Assembly: GCF_000954115.1 (NCBI RefSeq)
Contig: NZ_CP010797.1
Span: 434,001-498,000 of the forward strand
Source: Rhodococcus sp. B7740
GTDB taxonomy: Bacteria > Actinomycetota > Actinomycetes > Mycobacteriales > Mycobacteriaceae
Direction: 5' to 3'
DNA: 64,000 bases
Shown here: piece by piece, positions 44,026-53,365 of the stretch
Layout of the letters: the number at the start of each line of letters is the position of its first letter
Position numbering within the stretch: position 1 is the first letter of the stretch
Made by a program: the position numbers and the translations under genes
The notes under the pieces: model-generated
What the model saw: only the letters and a program-made list of their open reading frames with translations
What the model was told of the DNA's origin: nothing
The model's database searches: none

Positions 44026-44870
44026 CCGTCGCCGTCGTCACCGACTCCTCCTCCTGCCTGCCGGCCTCACTCGCCGCAGCGCGAGGCATCACGCTGGTGC
44101 CACTGCACGTGCTGGTCGACGGAATCGACCACCGTGAGGGTATCGACGAGATTCCCGATCAGTCCTCCTCGGGCAAGCAGGTGACCACTGCGGGGGCCTC
44201 TCCGGGTGAGCTCACCGAGGTCTACGCCGCGGCTCTCGAACGCAGTCGAGGTGCCGGTGTGGTGGCACTGCACATCTCTCGGGGACTGTCGAGCACCTGG
44301 GAAGCTGCGCGCCAGGCCGCAGATCACGTGGGCTCGGCCGTCCGAGTCGTCGATTCCGCCTCGGCCGGAATGGGACTGGGCTTCGCAGTGCTGGCTGCGG
44401 CAGCCACCGCCGCCGGGGGAGCAGAACTGGACGCGGTGTACCGCGACGCCGTCGCCGCGTCGACGACGTCGCGATGCTTCATCGTCGTCGATCGACTCGA
44501 CCACCTGCGACGCGGCGGCCGAATCGGTGCCGCTGCCGCCTTGCTCGGCACGGCACTGGCGATGAAGCCGGTCCTGCACATCACCGACGGCAAACTCGTG
44601 TTGCGGGAGAAGACGCGGACCTCGTCCAAGGCGCTGACCAAGCTGGTCGATGCAGCCGTCGCTGCCGCGGAGGAGGTCGGTGACGAATCGGGGGTTGCGC
44701 TCGCGGTGCACCACATGCAGTGCCCTGAGCGGGCCGAGGACGTAGCCGCGATGCTGACCTCCCGGATACCGCATTCGACCAGCATCGACGTCTATCCTTT
44801 CGGTGCCGTTCTGGGTGCTCACGTAGGCCCGGGCGCGGTCGGTGTCGTCGTGGCGTCCGGACGTCGATAG
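44022..44870 (+). CDS. DegV family fatty-acid-binding protein
   Basis: A 282-residue DegV protein: [29 protein letters not shown] at the N-terminus and the lipid-binding loop [35 protein letters not shown] and [11 protein letters not shown] are family hallmarks. DegV proteins bind a fatty acid between two domains and in Firmicutes feed it to a fatty acid kinase; no kinase gene is adjacent here. GTG overlaps the octT stop by 4 bp. Confidence 0.92.
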   Translation: MTVAVVTDSSSCLPASLAAARGITLVPLHVLVDGIDHREGIDEIPDQSSSGKQVTTAGASPGELTEVYAAALERSRGAGVVALHISRGLSSTWEAARQAADHVGSAVRVVDSASAGMGLGFAVLAAAATAAGGAELDAVYRDAVAASTTSRCFIVVDRLDHLRRGGRIGAAAALLGTALAMKPVLHITDGKLVLREKTRTSSKALTKLVDAAVAAAEEVGDESGVALAVHHMQCPERAEDVAAMLTSRIPHSTSIDVYPFGAVLGAHVGPGAVGVVVASGRR

Positions 44871-44942
44871 GCGCGTCGCGTCCCGCGTTCATCCACAGCC
44901 TCCGGGTTCGTGCACAGGGCAGTCTGCGACCTGCAGTCCTCG

Positions 44943-44971
44943 GTGAACGAACCGATCGTGCGCACTAGCGT
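44943..44971 (+). promoter_or_regulatory. Candidate leaderless comEA promoter
   Basis: GTGAAC (44943-44948), 17-bp spacer, TAGCGT (44966-44971), then 8 nt to the ATG. The spacing fits a start at the ATG itself. Confidence 0.45.
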
Positions 44972-44979
44972 CCTCGAGC

Positions 44980-45861
44980 ATGGGCGGCAACGACGATCGG
45001 GCGCACACGGTGGCGCGATTGAACTCCGTGCGCAGACAACACGATTCCTCCCGCGATCGTGCCGTGCCCGAGGGCGTGCGACCCGACGCCGAGTCCACGG
45101 ATCCGGATTGGCTGCTGCCGGAAGCACAACGAGAAGGTGCCCCGTGGTCGGCCCTGCTGCCGGCGCGGTGGCGATCCGCCCGCGTGAACCCGGGGAAACA
45201 GGGGGCGCTGGCGATGGCGGCGGCCGGAGTCTTCGTCGTGCTGGTCGCGGGATTCGCGGTGGCCAGGGACGCACCGAGTCCCGCACCGGCACCACCCCTT
45301 GCTGTGGTCGCGACCGACAGTTCGGACACCGATGGCACGGTGGATACCTATGGCACGGTGGATTCTGTGCCGACCGCCGAGGCCGAACTCGTGGTGAGCG
45401 TCGTCGGGCTCGTGACGCGTCCCGGATTGGTTCGGCTGCAACCGGGTTCGCGAGTTGCCGACGCGCTGGCCGCGGCAGGCGGCGCTGTCGAGGGTGCCGA
45501 CCTGCTGGCGCTCAACATGGCCGCGCGAGTCGCCGACGGTGATCAGGTCGTCGTCGGCGTCGTGCCGCCCGAGGCAGCTCCACCGGTCAGCAGTACGACA
45601 TCCGAGATCGAGGCATCGACAGACGGTAGCGGCGTACCGGCCGGGGTCGGAGGTTCCGCGCCCGGAGGGACGGTGGACCTCAACGCCGCGACCGTGGCAG
45701 AACTGGACGCGTTGCCCGGGGTAGGGCCGGTCACCGCGACTTCGATCGTGAAGTGGCGAGAGATCAACGGCCGCTTCACATCCGTGGATCAGTTGTCCGA
45801 GGTGGACGGCATCGGGCCCGGCAGACTGGCGAAGATCCGCGACCTGGTGCACGTCGGATGA
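44980..45861 (+). CDS. comEA: ComEA-type DNA-binding membrane protein
   Basis: A 293-residue protein with one transmembrane segment (about residues 74-92, LAMAAAGVFVVLVAGFAVA), an SLBB domain (VVSVVGLVTRPGLVRLQPGSRVADALAAAGG) and a C-terminal pair of helix-hairpin-helix motifs (VDLNAATVAELDALPGVGPVTATSIVKWREINGRF). It would bind DNA outside the membrane for uptake through ComEC, encoded next with a 4-bp overlap. The linker contains a small duplication (DGTVDTYGTVDS) before the SLBB domain. Natural competence itself is not shown. Confidence 0.92.
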   Translation: MGGNDDRAHTVARLNSVRRQHDSSRDRAVPEGVRPDAESTDPDWLLPEAQREGAPWSALLPARWRSARVNPGKQGALAMAAAGVFVVLVAGFAVARDAPSPAPAPPLAVVATDSSDTDGTVDTYGTVDSVPTAEAELVVSVVGLVTRPGLVRLQPGSRVADALAAAGGAVEGADLLALNMAARVADGDQVVVGVVPPEAAPPVSSTTSEIEASTDGSGVPAGVGGSAPGGTVDLNAATVAELDALPGVGPVTATSIVKWREINGRFTSVDQLSEVDGIGPGRLAKIRDLVHVG

Positions 45862-47450
45862 CCACCGGTGCCGCGTCCGCCCCTGCGCCACAGACCGAGG
45901 ATCTTCTGCCGTTCGACGTGCGACTGGTTCCGGCCGCTGCGGTGTGCTGGTCGATCACCGCGGTCGGAATTCTCGGAGGACCCGCTGCTGCCCTGGCTGC
46001 TACCGCCTCGGCGGTTGCGGTGGTCCTGCTCCTCGCGGTGGCACTGCACGGGTTGTCTGCTCGGCGTGCCTGGCCGGGTCCGAGTCGGTCCGGTGCGGCG
46101 GCGGTGATCGTGCTGGCGCTGTGCTTCGGGGGAGCGATCTGGCTTCAGATGCGCTCGCTGGCAGAGCATCCCGTGGCGGCGGCGGCAGAGAACCGAGCCT
46201 GGATCACCGCGACGGTGCGGCCGGCGGAGGACCCGCGCCGTCTGACGGCTCCCGGGCCCGCGACCGTGATGGTGAAGGCCGCGATGACGCGCGTCGACGT
46301 GGGCGGCGAGGCGTGGAACGTCGGTGGAATGGTGTCGATCATCGCACCGGAGTCCAGTTGGTCGGCATTGCTGCCGGGCCAGGTGGTCACCGTGCGGGGC
46401 AGGCTCGGCGAGCCGATTCGGTCGGACATGACCGTGGCCGTGATCCGCACTTCGGGTCCGCCGGTCACCGTGGACGAGCCTGGAATGATCTCTGCTGCGG
46501 CCGGCACTTTCCGATCGAATTTGGCTGTGGTGGCGCAGAATTCGATGCCACCCGATCGTGCGGGTCTGCTGCCCGGTCTCGTGGTCGGCGACGTGTCGCG
46601 GCTGGACGAGACGGTATCGGACAATTTTCGGGCGGCAGGCCTCACACATTTGACGGCTGTGTCCGGAGCGAACTTCTCGATCCTGATCGGTGCGATTCTG
46701 TTGGTGTTTCGAGGTATCGGGGTCGGACCCCGCACCACGGTCGCGGTGGCGTTCGTCGTACTCGTGGCGTTCGTGATCGTGGCCCGGCCGTCGCCGAGTG
46801 TGCTGCGGGCGGCAGTGATGGGGTCGATCGGCTTGGTGGCGTTGGTCACCGGCAGGCGCAGGCAAGCGGTACCGGCACTGTGCGGTGCGGTGTTGGGGCT
46901 GCTCGCGTGGTGGCCGAGGCTCGCGGTGGACGTCGGGTTCGTGCTGTCGGTGTTCGCCACCGCCGGGCTCGTACTCGTCGCTCCGATCTGGGTCGACTGG
47001 CTTCGGGCCCGTGGCTGGCCGAGAGCTGCAGCGGAAGTGGTGGCGGTCGCCGCGGCAGCGCACGCGGTGACGGCGCCGATGGTCGCGGCCGTGTCAGGAA
47101 CGTTCAGCGTAGTGGGGGTGGCGGCGAATGTGCTGGTGGCACCGGTCGTCGCTCCGATCACCGTGGTGGGCTTTCTGACGGCCGTGACCGCCACCGCCAG
47201 CACCTCGCTCGCGGAGCTGATCGCGCAGTTGGTGTCGGCACCGCTGTGGTGGCTGATCACGGTGGCAGAGAGTGCCGCGTCGGTGCCGGGCGCGGGCGTC
47301 GTGGTCCCCGATGGCGTCGGGGGCGCAGCACTGGCAGCGTTCTCGACTACCGCGCTGCTGACGGCGTTGCGTTTCAGGGTGTTTCGATGGACGGCCGCAG
47401 CCGTGGCGATGGCGACACTCGCGATGTGGACGGCGCACGTTCTCTGGTGA
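45858..47450 (+). CDS. comEC: ComEC/Rec2 family DNA-uptake channel
   Basis: A 530-residue membrane protein with many hydrophobic helices. The N-terminal part holds the DUF4131/OB-like soluble domain ([19 protein letters not shown]), and the competence domain carries [41 protein letters not shown], the family signature. The C-terminal metallo-beta-lactamase domain of Bacillus ComEC is absent, as in mycobacterial relatives. ATG overlaps the comEA stop. Confidence 0.92.
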   Translation: MTTGAASAPAPQTEDLLPFDVRLVPAAAVCWSITAVGILGGPAAALAATASAVAVVLLLAVALHGLSARRAWPGPSRSGAAAVIVLALCFGGAIWLQMRSLAEHPVAAAAENRAWITATVRPAEDPRRLTAPGPATVMVKAAMTRVDVGGEAWNVGGMVSIIAPESSWSALLPGQVVTVRGRLGEPIRSDMTVAVIRTSGPPVTVDEPGMISAAAGTFRSNLAVVAQNSMPPDRAGLLPGLVVGDVSRLDETVSDNFRAAGLTHLTAVSGANFSILIGAILLVFRGIGVGPRTTVAVAFVVLVAFVIVARPSPSVLRAAVMGSIGLVALVTGRRRQAVPALCGAVLGLLAWWPRLAVDVGFVLSVFATAGLVLVAPIWVDWLRARGWPRAAAEVVAVAAAAHAVTAPMVAAVSGTFSVVGVAANVLVAPVVAPITVVGFLTAVTATASTSLAELIAQLVSAPLWWLITVAESAASVPGAGVVVPDGVGGAALAAFSTTALLTALRFRVFRWTAAAVAMATLAMWTAHVLW

Positions 47451-47502
47451 CCGCTCGGTCTTCGAGCGGATGCTCGCAGTGTCGGTCGCACATGGCACGA
47501 TC

Positions 47503-48477
47503 ATGGTCGTGACTTCGAGTGTGGCTCCTCTGCATCTGGTCCTCGGCGACGAGGAACTTCTGATGGATCGCGCGGTAGCCGCGATCGTGGCTCAGGTGCG
47601 TGCGAATGCTGCGATTCCGGGGGAGGACCTGCCGGTCACGCGGTTGCGCACCGGTGATGCCAGTGCCCCGGAACTCGCCGAACTGCTCAGTCCCTCGCTG
47701 TTCGCCGAGGATCGCGTCGTGGTGCTCGAGGCCGCGGCCGAGGCAGGCAAGGACGCTGCTGCTCTGGTACTCGACGCCGCTACCGATCCGCCCGAGGGTG
47801 CAGTGGTTGTGGTCATGCACTCCGGCGGAGGCCGGGCCAAGGCGATGGTCGGTGCGCTGCAGAAATGCGGTGCACAGGTGCACGAGTGCGCCAAGCTCAC
47901 AAAGCCCGCCGAACGTATCGACTTCGTACGCGGAGAGTTCCGTACCGCCGACGTCCGGGTGAGCGGCGACGTGATCGAGGCGGTCGTCGAGTCGGTGGGC
48001 AACGAACTTCGCGAATTGGCGTCGGCCTGTTCGCAGTTGGTCTCCGATACCGGGGGCAAGGTCGATCTCGCCGCGGTGCGTCGGTACTACTCCGGCAAGG
48101 CCGAGGTGTCCGGGTTCGACGTCGCAGACAAGGCGGTGATCGGAGACCGAGCCGGCGCGCTGGAGGCTCTGCGGTGGGCGATGCACCGGGGCGTGGCGCA
48201 CGTGCTGCTCGCCGATGCGTTGGCCGACGCCGTCCGCACGATCGCGCTGGTGGGTTCGGCGGGCCGCGGCGACCCCTTCCGCATGGCAGGGGAGTTGGGC
48301 ATGCCGCCGTGGAAGATCAAGAAGGCGCAGGGTCAGGCGCGCGGGTGGAACGGTCGATCCATCGCCCAGGCGCTGCGTGTGGTGGCGCAGTTGAACGCCG
48401 ACGTCAAGGGTCAGGCAGCGGACGCGGACTATGCAGTGGAGAAAGCGGTGGCCGAGGTCGCATCACTGGGCAGGTAG
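47503..48477 (+). CDS. holA: DNA polymerase III subunit delta
   Basis: A 324-residue clamp-loader subunit. [25 protein letters not shown] and [13 protein letters not shown] mark the AAA-like N-terminal domain, and [41 protein letters not shown] is typical of the delta C-terminal region. GTG 47509 is an alternative start. Converges on rpsT through a shared hairpin. Confidence 0.93.
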   Translation: MVVTSSVAPLHLVLGDEELLMDRAVAAIVAQVRANAAIPGEDLPVTRLRTGDASAPELAELLSPSLFAEDRVVVLEAAAEAGKDAAALVLDAATDPPEGAVVVVMHSGGGRAKAMVGALQKCGAQVHECAKLTKPAERIDFVRGEFRTADVRVSGDVIEAVVESVGNELRELASACSQLVSDTGGKVDLAAVRRYYSGKAEVSGFDVADKAVIGDRAGALEALRWAMHRGVAHVLLADALADAVRTIALVGSAGRGDPFRMAGELGMPPWKIKKAQGQARGWNGRSIAQALRVVAQLNADVKGQAADADYAVEKAVAEVASLGR

Positions 48478-48553
48478 CGTCGACCGACCGCAGAGCGCAG
48501 GACAGGCACAGCGCAGGACAAGCCCTGCGCACTGGAAGTTCGGCGCACGAGAA

Positions 48554-48586
48554 AGCCCGCCGCATCCTTCTCGGATGCGGCGGGCT
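48554..48586 (-). terminator. Terminator hairpin of rpsT (and possibly holA)
   Basis: A 14-bp perfect stem (48554-48567 with 48573-48586) and a 5-nt loop between the converging holA and rpsT genes. On the minus strand it is followed by TTTCTC, so it is more effective for rpsT. Confidence 0.75.
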
Positions 48587-48606
48587 CGATCGAGCTCAGA
48601 GAGGTA

Positions 48607-48867
48607 TCAGAGCTTGTTGACTGCGAGAGCCAGTGCCGACTTCTTGTTGGCTGCCTGGTTCTTGTGGATGACGCCCTTGCTGGCGGCCTTGTCGAGCTTG
48701 CGGCCTGCATCGAGAAGAATCTCGGAAGCCTTGTCCTTGTCGCCCGCAGCCTGTGCCTCGCGGAACGAGCGGATGACGGTGCGAAGGGAGGACTTCACCG
48801 ACTGGTTGCGCAGGCGTGCACGCTCGTTGGTGAGAATCCGCTTCTTCTGGGACTTGATATTGGCCAC
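48607..48867 (-). CDS. rpsT: 30S ribosomal protein S20
   Basis: An 86-residue ribosomal protein starting (V/M)[25 protein letters not shown] and ending [18 protein letters not shown]. It binds 16S rRNA early in assembly. GTG start with AAGGA 9 nt upstream; the longer in-frame start at 48999 adds unrelated residues. Confidence 0.97.
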   Translation of the reverse strand: MANIKSQKKRILTNERARLRNQSVKSSLRTVIRSFREAQAAGDKDKASEILLDAGRKLDKAASKGVIHKNQAANKKSALALAVNKL

Positions 48868-48969
48868 GCGTAAAATCCTTGTCGTCTTCGTCGGTATTCC
48901 GGTCAGGGCGATCCATGCTGGAATGCCCGAAGTCTGCTGCTGAGCGTTGGAGCCCTGCGCCGAAGGTCG

Positions 48970-48999
48970 AGAATACCAGCACGATCGGCCAGAACCCAA
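48970..48999 (-). promoter_or_regulatory. rpsT promoter
   Basis: Minus-strand TTGGGT (48999-48994), 18-bp spacer, TATTCT (48975-48970). It would give a leader of about 95 nt before rpsT. Confidence 0.5.
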
Positions 49000-49081
49000 T
49001 CCGGACCGGGGTGACGATGCGTTTCAAGAAATTAACGCTTCTACCGCGCCTAACTCCTGTCTCTGTAGCAACATGGCCAGA

Positions 49082-50776
49082 ATGAGTCCGCGATCGGCAA
49101 CGCATGCCACCACCAAGGCCAAAGCGACCAAAACCAAGTCAGCGGATCGTGACGAACCCGAAGCCGACGGAGTGTTCGGCGGGTATTCCGACGTCGGAAA
49201 GTACAGTCTCGCCTTCGACGAGATGTTCGACGCCGACGGGCGCACCCGAACTCCGTACAAGGGCATCCACACCGCACTCGCCCCGGCGAACGCGGTGGAC
49301 CTGGATGCGAGATCCGACGCGCTGGGACGAGCCTTCATCGACCAGGGCATCACCTTCTCTCTGTCCGGCCAGGAACGCCCCTTCCCGCTCGACCAGGTAC
49401 CCCGTGTCATCGCGGCGGGCGAGTGGTCACGTCTCGAGCGCGGCATCAAGCAGCGCGTCAAAGCTCTCGAGATGTTCCTCGCCGACATCTACGGCGACCA
49501 GGAGATCCTGCGCGACGGAGTGGTACCCAAGCGGCTGGTGACCTCCTGCGAGCACTTCCACCGAGAGGCGGTCGGCATCACACCGCCCAACGGTGTGCGT
49601 ATCCACGTCGCGGGCATCGACCTCATTCGCGACGCGCAGGGCACGTTCCGTGTCCTCGAGGACAACCTCCGGTCACCGTCGGGCGTGTCCTACGTCATGG
49701 AGAACCGTCGCACCATGGCCCGGGTGTTCCCCGATCTGTTCGCCAGCCACCGCGTCCGCGCCGTAGGTGACTACGCCTCGCATCTGCTGCGGGCACTGCG
49801 CGCGTCGGCCGCCCTCAACGAGGCCGACCCGACCGTGGTGGTTCTCACTCCTGGCGTCGCCAACTCGGCGTACTTCGAGCACTCGCTGCTCGCGCGACTG
49901 ATGGGCGTCGAGCTCGTCGAAGGACGCGACCTGTTCTGCCGAGACAACATCGTCTACATGCGCACCACCGAGGGCGAGCGTCAGGTCGACGTCATCTACC
50001 GACGCATCGACGACGACTACCTCGACCCCATGCAGTTCCGTCCCGACTCGGTGCTGGGAGTTGCAGGTCTGGTCAATGCCGCTCGGGCAGGCAACGTCGT
50101 CATCTCGAGCGCTGTCGGGAACGGCGTCGGCGACGACAAGCTCGTCTACACCTACGTGCCGACCATCATCGATTACTACATGGGCGAGAAGCCGCTGTTG
50201 GCCAACGTCGACACGTTCCGGTGCTGGCTCGACGACGAGTGCGAGGAAGTTCTCGACCGCATCGACGAACTGGTCATCAAGCCGGTGGAAGGCTCGGGCG
50301 GCTACGGCATCGTCTTCGGGCCCGACGCCTCGCCGAAGGAACTCGCCACGATCAGCAAGAAGGTTCGCGCGGATCCGCGCGGTTGGATCGCCCAGCCCGT
50401 CGTGCAGCTCTCGACGGTGCCGACCAAGATCGGCGATCGATTGGTACCGCGCCACGTCGACCTGCGGCCGTTCGCCGTCAACGACGGCGACGACGTCTGG
50501 GTGTTGCCCGGCGGCTTGACCCGGGTTGCGTTGCCGGAGGGATCCCTGGTGGTCAACTCGAGCCAGGGCGGCGGCAGCAAGGACACCTGGGTACTCGCCA
50601 CCCGAACCTCTCTGGAGGAGCAGGAGCTTGCCGGCGAGGAGATCGTCAGCGTTCCACCGGAGTCGCCGATGGCCGAACAGGGCCCGGAGCTGACGATGGA
50701 CCAGCAGATGAATCAGCAACAACAGCAGCAGCAACAGCAGGCAACGAACTCGGACTCGAACGGCGGTGAACAGTAA
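49082..50776 (+). CDS. Circularly permuted ATP-grasp type 2 protein
   Basis: A 564-residue member of the circularly permuted ATP-grasp family (DUF404/407). It contains RVLEDNLRSPSGVSYVMENRRTMARVFPDLF, VVVLTPGVANSAYFEHSLLARLMG and the nucleotide-binding loop LVIKPVEGSGGYGIVFGPDA. Such enzymes are thought to make amide bonds in a short peptide or modified product, with the alpha-E and transglutaminase-like proteins encoded next. Product unknown. The start is uncertain: ATG 49073 is also in frame, and no ribosome-binding site is seen. The C-terminus ends in an unusual glutamine-rich tail (MDQQMNQQQQQQQQQ). Confidence 0.88.
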   Translation: MSPRSATHATTKAKATKTKSADRDEPEADGVFGGYSDVGKYSLAFDEMFDADGRTRTPYKGIHTALAPANAVDLDARSDALGRAFIDQGITFSLSGQERPFPLDQVPRVIAAGEWSRLERGIKQRVKALEMFLADIYGDQEILRDGVVPKRLVTSCEHFHREAVGITPPNGVRIHVAGIDLIRDAQGTFRVLEDNLRSPSGVSYVMENRRTMARVFPDLFASHRVRAVGDYASHLLRALRASAALNEADPTVVVLTPGVANSAYFEHSLLARLMGVELVEGRDLFCRDNIVYMRTTEGERQVDVIYRRIDDDYLDPMQFRPDSVLGVAGLVNAARAGNVVISSAVGNGVGDDKLVYTYVPTIIDYYMGEKPLLANVDTFRCWLDDECEEVLDRIDELVIKPVEGSGGYGIVFGPDASPKELATISKKVRADPRGWIAQPVVQLSTVPTKIGDRLVPRHVDLRPFAVNDGDDVWVLPGGLTRVALPEGSLVVNSSQGGGSKDTWVLATRTSLEEQELAGEEIVSVPPESPMAEQGPELTMDQQMNQQQQQQQQQATNSDSNGGEQ

Positions 50777-51751
50777 ATGCTCGCGCGCAACGCAGAGTCG
50801 CTCTACTGGATCGGACGGTACGTCGAGAGAGCGGACGACACCGCCCGCATTCTCGACGTCACCGTCCACCAGCTTCTCGAGGACGCCACGGTCGATCCGG
50901 ACCACACGTCGCGAGTGTTGTTGCGAGTGCTCGGCTTCAAGCACGAGCCGGACGTCTCGCTCGACGTGTGGTCGCTCACCGAGGTCGTCGCCTTCAGCCG
51001 GGACGGGTTGGGTTCGATCGTGGACTCACTGTCCAGTGCACGTGAGAACGCCCGTGGTGCACGAGAAGTCACGTCCAGTGAGATGTGGGAGTGCTTGAAC
51101 ACCACGTACAACGGTTTGAACGAGCGCATCAGGGCGTCCAAGCGCACCGGCCCGGCCGAGTTCTTCAGCTACATCGAGGAGCGCGCCGCGATGTTCGCCG
51201 GTCTTGCGGACTCCACCCTCAGTCACGACGACGGCTACCGCTTCCTCCTGCTCGGTCGCTCGGTCGAGCGCATCGACATGATCGTTCGGTTGTTGCTCTC
51301 GCGAGCCGGTGACCGGCCGTCGTCGCCGGCTTGGGTCACGGTGCTGCGCTCCGCCGGTGCTCACGACACCTACTTGCGCACCTACCGCGGCGCGCTCGAC
51401 GCCCAGCGAGTTCTCGAATTCATGTTGCTGGACAGGCTCTTTCCGCGCTCGGTGTTCTACGCACTCAACGAGGCGGAACGTTCGCTCGATCAGCTCGACC
51501 ATCAGCCCAACAGTCGAGTCGGTGCACGCGCCGAAGCGCAGCGCCTACTCGGCCGCGCTCGTAGCGAACTCGAATTCCTCCGTCCCGGTGAAATTCTCGA
51601 CGATCTGCAGGAGCGCCTGCTCTCCCTGCAGGAAACCTGCCGTGAACTCGGTGACGCGATCTCCAAGCAGTACTTCCATGCCGCTCCGTGGGTTGCGTGG
51701 ACGGACGCCGGCTCGGGAACATTCGAAGATCAACTGGAAGGTGAACTGTGA
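50777..51751 (+). CDS. Alpha-E domain protein
   Basis: A 324-residue all-helical protein of the DUF403 alpha-E family: MLARNAESLYWIGRYVERADDTARIL at the N-terminus is diagnostic. Members are encoded between a circularly permuted ATP-grasp enzyme and a transglutaminase-like peptidase in many bacteria. ATG directly follows the preceding TAA. Biochemical role is unknown. Confidence 0.9.
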   Translation: MLARNAESLYWIGRYVERADDTARILDVTVHQLLEDATVDPDHTSRVLLRVLGFKHEPDVSLDVWSLTEVVAFSRDGLGSIVDSLSSARENARGAREVTSSEMWECLNTTYNGLNERIRASKRTGPAEFFSYIEERAAMFAGLADSTLSHDDGYRFLLLGRSVERIDMIVRLLLSRAGDRPSSPAWVTVLRSAGAHDTYLRTYRGALDAQRVLEFMLLDRLFPRSVFYALNEAERSLDQLDHQPNSRVGARAEAQRLLGRARSELEFLRPGEILDDLQERLLSLQETCRELGDAISKQYFHAAPWVAWTDAGSGTFEDQLEGEL

Positions 51752-52590
51752 GCTGGCGTATGCGTGTCGTGCACACCACGGGCTATCAGTACGACGCACC
51801 GGTGACGTCGTCGTACAACGAGGCTCGGTTGACGCCGCGAAGTGACAACCGGCAGAACGTGATTCTGAACCGAGTCGAGACCGACCCGGTGACGCGTTCC
51901 TACCGCTACACCGACTACTGGGGCACAGCGGTGACGGCGTTCGACCTGCACGCACCGCACACCGAGCTCGAGGTCACCGGATCGTCGGTGGTCGAGACCG
52001 ACCCCTTCGTCTACCCGGACGAGAACGCCTCCTGGGAGGAGCTCGCGAGCGAGCAGGTGATCGATCGCTTCAACGAGGTCCTCGACAACACCGAGTACGT
52101 GCCGAAGAACAGGCAACTGGCGTCGGTGGCGAAGAAGCTGTCCAAGGGCCTACCGCCGCAGGAATCGGTAGTTGAGATCGCCAACTGGGTCAACCAGGAG
52201 ATGTCCTACGTGCCGGGCACCACCGGCGTGCACACCTCGGCCGTCGAGGCGTGGTCGGAGAAGAAGGGCGTCTGCCAGGACTACGCCCACCTGACGTTGT
52301 TGATGCTGCGCAGCATAGGCATCCCCAGCCGGTACGTCTCGGGCTACCTGCACCCGAAGAAGCAGGCCGCGATCGGTGCGACCGTCGAGGGCCAGAGCCA
52401 CGCCTGGATCGAGGCGTGGACCGGTGCCTGGTGGGGTTACGACCCGACCAACGCGATCGCCGTCAACGAGCAGCACGTGTCGGTCGGACTCGGCCGTGAC
52501 TATGCCGACGTGCCACCGCTGAAGGGCATCTTCTCCGGCGGCGGTTCGACGGCTCTCGACGTGGTCGTGGAAATCACCCGGTTGGCGTGA
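51748..52590 (+). CDS. Transglutaminase-like cysteine peptidase family protein
   Basis: A 280-residue protein with an N-terminal bacterial transglutaminase-like beta domain (VVHTTGYQYDAPVTSSYNEARLTPR) and a transglutaminase core with catalytic Cys in KKGVCQDYAHLTLLMLRSIGIPSRYVSGYL, His in SHAWIEAW and Asp in GYDPTNA. Probably a protease or amide hydrolase/ligase acting with the two upstream products. GTG overlaps the alpha-E stop by 4 bp. Confidence 0.92.
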   Translation: MSWRMRVVHTTGYQYDAPVTSSYNEARLTPRSDNRQNVILNRVETDPVTRSYRYTDYWGTAVTAFDLHAPHTELEVTGSSVVETDPFVYPDENASWEELASEQVIDRFNEVLDNTEYVPKNRQLASVAKKLSKGLPPQESVVEIANWVNQEMSYVPGTTGVHTSAVEAWSEKKGVCQDYAHLTLLMLRSIGIPSRYVSGYLHPKKQAAIGATVEGQSHAWIEAWTGAWWGYDPTNAIAVNEQHVSVGLGRDYADVPPLKGIFSGGGSTALDVVVEITRLA

Positions 52591-52596
52591 GCCCGA

Positions 52597-52635
52597 TGCG
52601 CGTTGTGCGTCCTTCCGCGGGACGCACAACGCGCA
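52597..52635. terminator. Bidirectional terminator between the transglutaminase and PemK-like genes
   Basis: Perfect 16-bp stem (TGCGCGTTGTGCGTCC at 52597-52612 with its complement at 52620-52635), 7-nt loop, placed between two converging genes. No T run on either side. Confidence 0.7.
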
Positions 52636-52639
52636 CGCA

Positions 52640-53209
52640 TCAGTTCCAGCCGAAGTCGCGACGCAATCTGTTTGCGACGGAATCGAATTGGGGCTTGCTC
52701 AGAATCGCACCCTCGCGGCGGATGCCGTCCTCGGGCACGTCGAGCACTCGATCCAGTCGAATCCAGCTCGGTCGGCCCTCGGCGTCCCAGGACCCGGACC
52801 CGATCGACTGCCAGTCACGATCTCCGTCGCGGCTGCTCTGGCTCGACAACATCAGGCCGAGCAGGTCGTTGCCCTCGCGTCCGATGACCAGCACCGGGCG
52901 GTCCTTGCCCTGGCTGGCATCTTCCTCGTAGGTGACCCAGGTCCAGACGATCTCACCGGGGTCGGCCTTGCCGTCCAGGTCGGGGGAGTACTCGATGGTG
53001 CGGGCGCGCTGCGCTGTAGGTCTGGTCTGCGATGCCACCGGACGCCCCGGACGAGGTGCCGGAGCGGACGTGCGCGCGGCCGTTCCGCTGATCGCGTCCT
53101 TGCCCTTCTGCAGGGCTCCGGACTTCTGCAGTTGACGCAGCAGCCGAGGTCCCTCGCGCATCGCGATCTTGCCCAGTTCCTTGCCGAATCTGCTCCAGTT
53201 GCCAGCCAT
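52640..53209 (-). CDS. PemK/MazF-like domain protein
   Basis: A 189-residue protein. The N-terminal third (MAGNWSRFGKELGKIAMREGPRLLRQLQKSGALQKG) is basic and helical. The C-terminal half (PGEIVWTWVTYEEDASQGKDRPVLVIGREGNDLLGLMLSS) resembles the SH3-like fold of PemK/MazF toxins. There is no antitoxin gene beside it, and the basic extension is not found in classical MazF, so it may be a housekeeping relative rather than a toxin. Its position beside lepA matches a conserved mycobacterial gene of the same length. ATG 53209 was chosen; a continuous frame further upstream is antisense to lepA. Confidence 0.75.
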   Translation of the reverse strand: MAGNWSRFGKELGKIAMREGPRLLRQLQKSGALQKGKDAISGTAARTSAPAPRPGRPVASQTRPTAQRARTIEYSPDLDGKADPGEIVWTWVTYEEDASQGKDRPVLVIGREGNDLLGLMLSSQSSRDGDRDWQSIGSGSWDAEGRPSWIRLDRVLDVPEDGIRREGAILSKPQFDSVANRLRRDFGWN

Positions 53210-53365
53210 GCGGCGAGTGTAGCGATGCAGACGCTGCTGCTCATCGCCCGAACCGCGGCAACGTGAACACCCGACTCGGACAGCCGGGGACGGCGCACCG
53301 TTCTCGGCGTGGGACGATAGGGAAACCCGTTCGCTCATTTCGAACACGCCAGCCGAAGGATACGA

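Noticed and set aside
44890-44925. Two DnaA-box-like TCCACAG/TGCACAG sequences before comEA
   Set aside because: Each deviates from the consensus and there is no origin context.
45346-45381. Tandem 18-bp repeat in comEA (DGTVDTYGTVDS)
   Set aside because: Low-complexity linker duplication between the membrane anchor and SLBB domain; no further significance seen.
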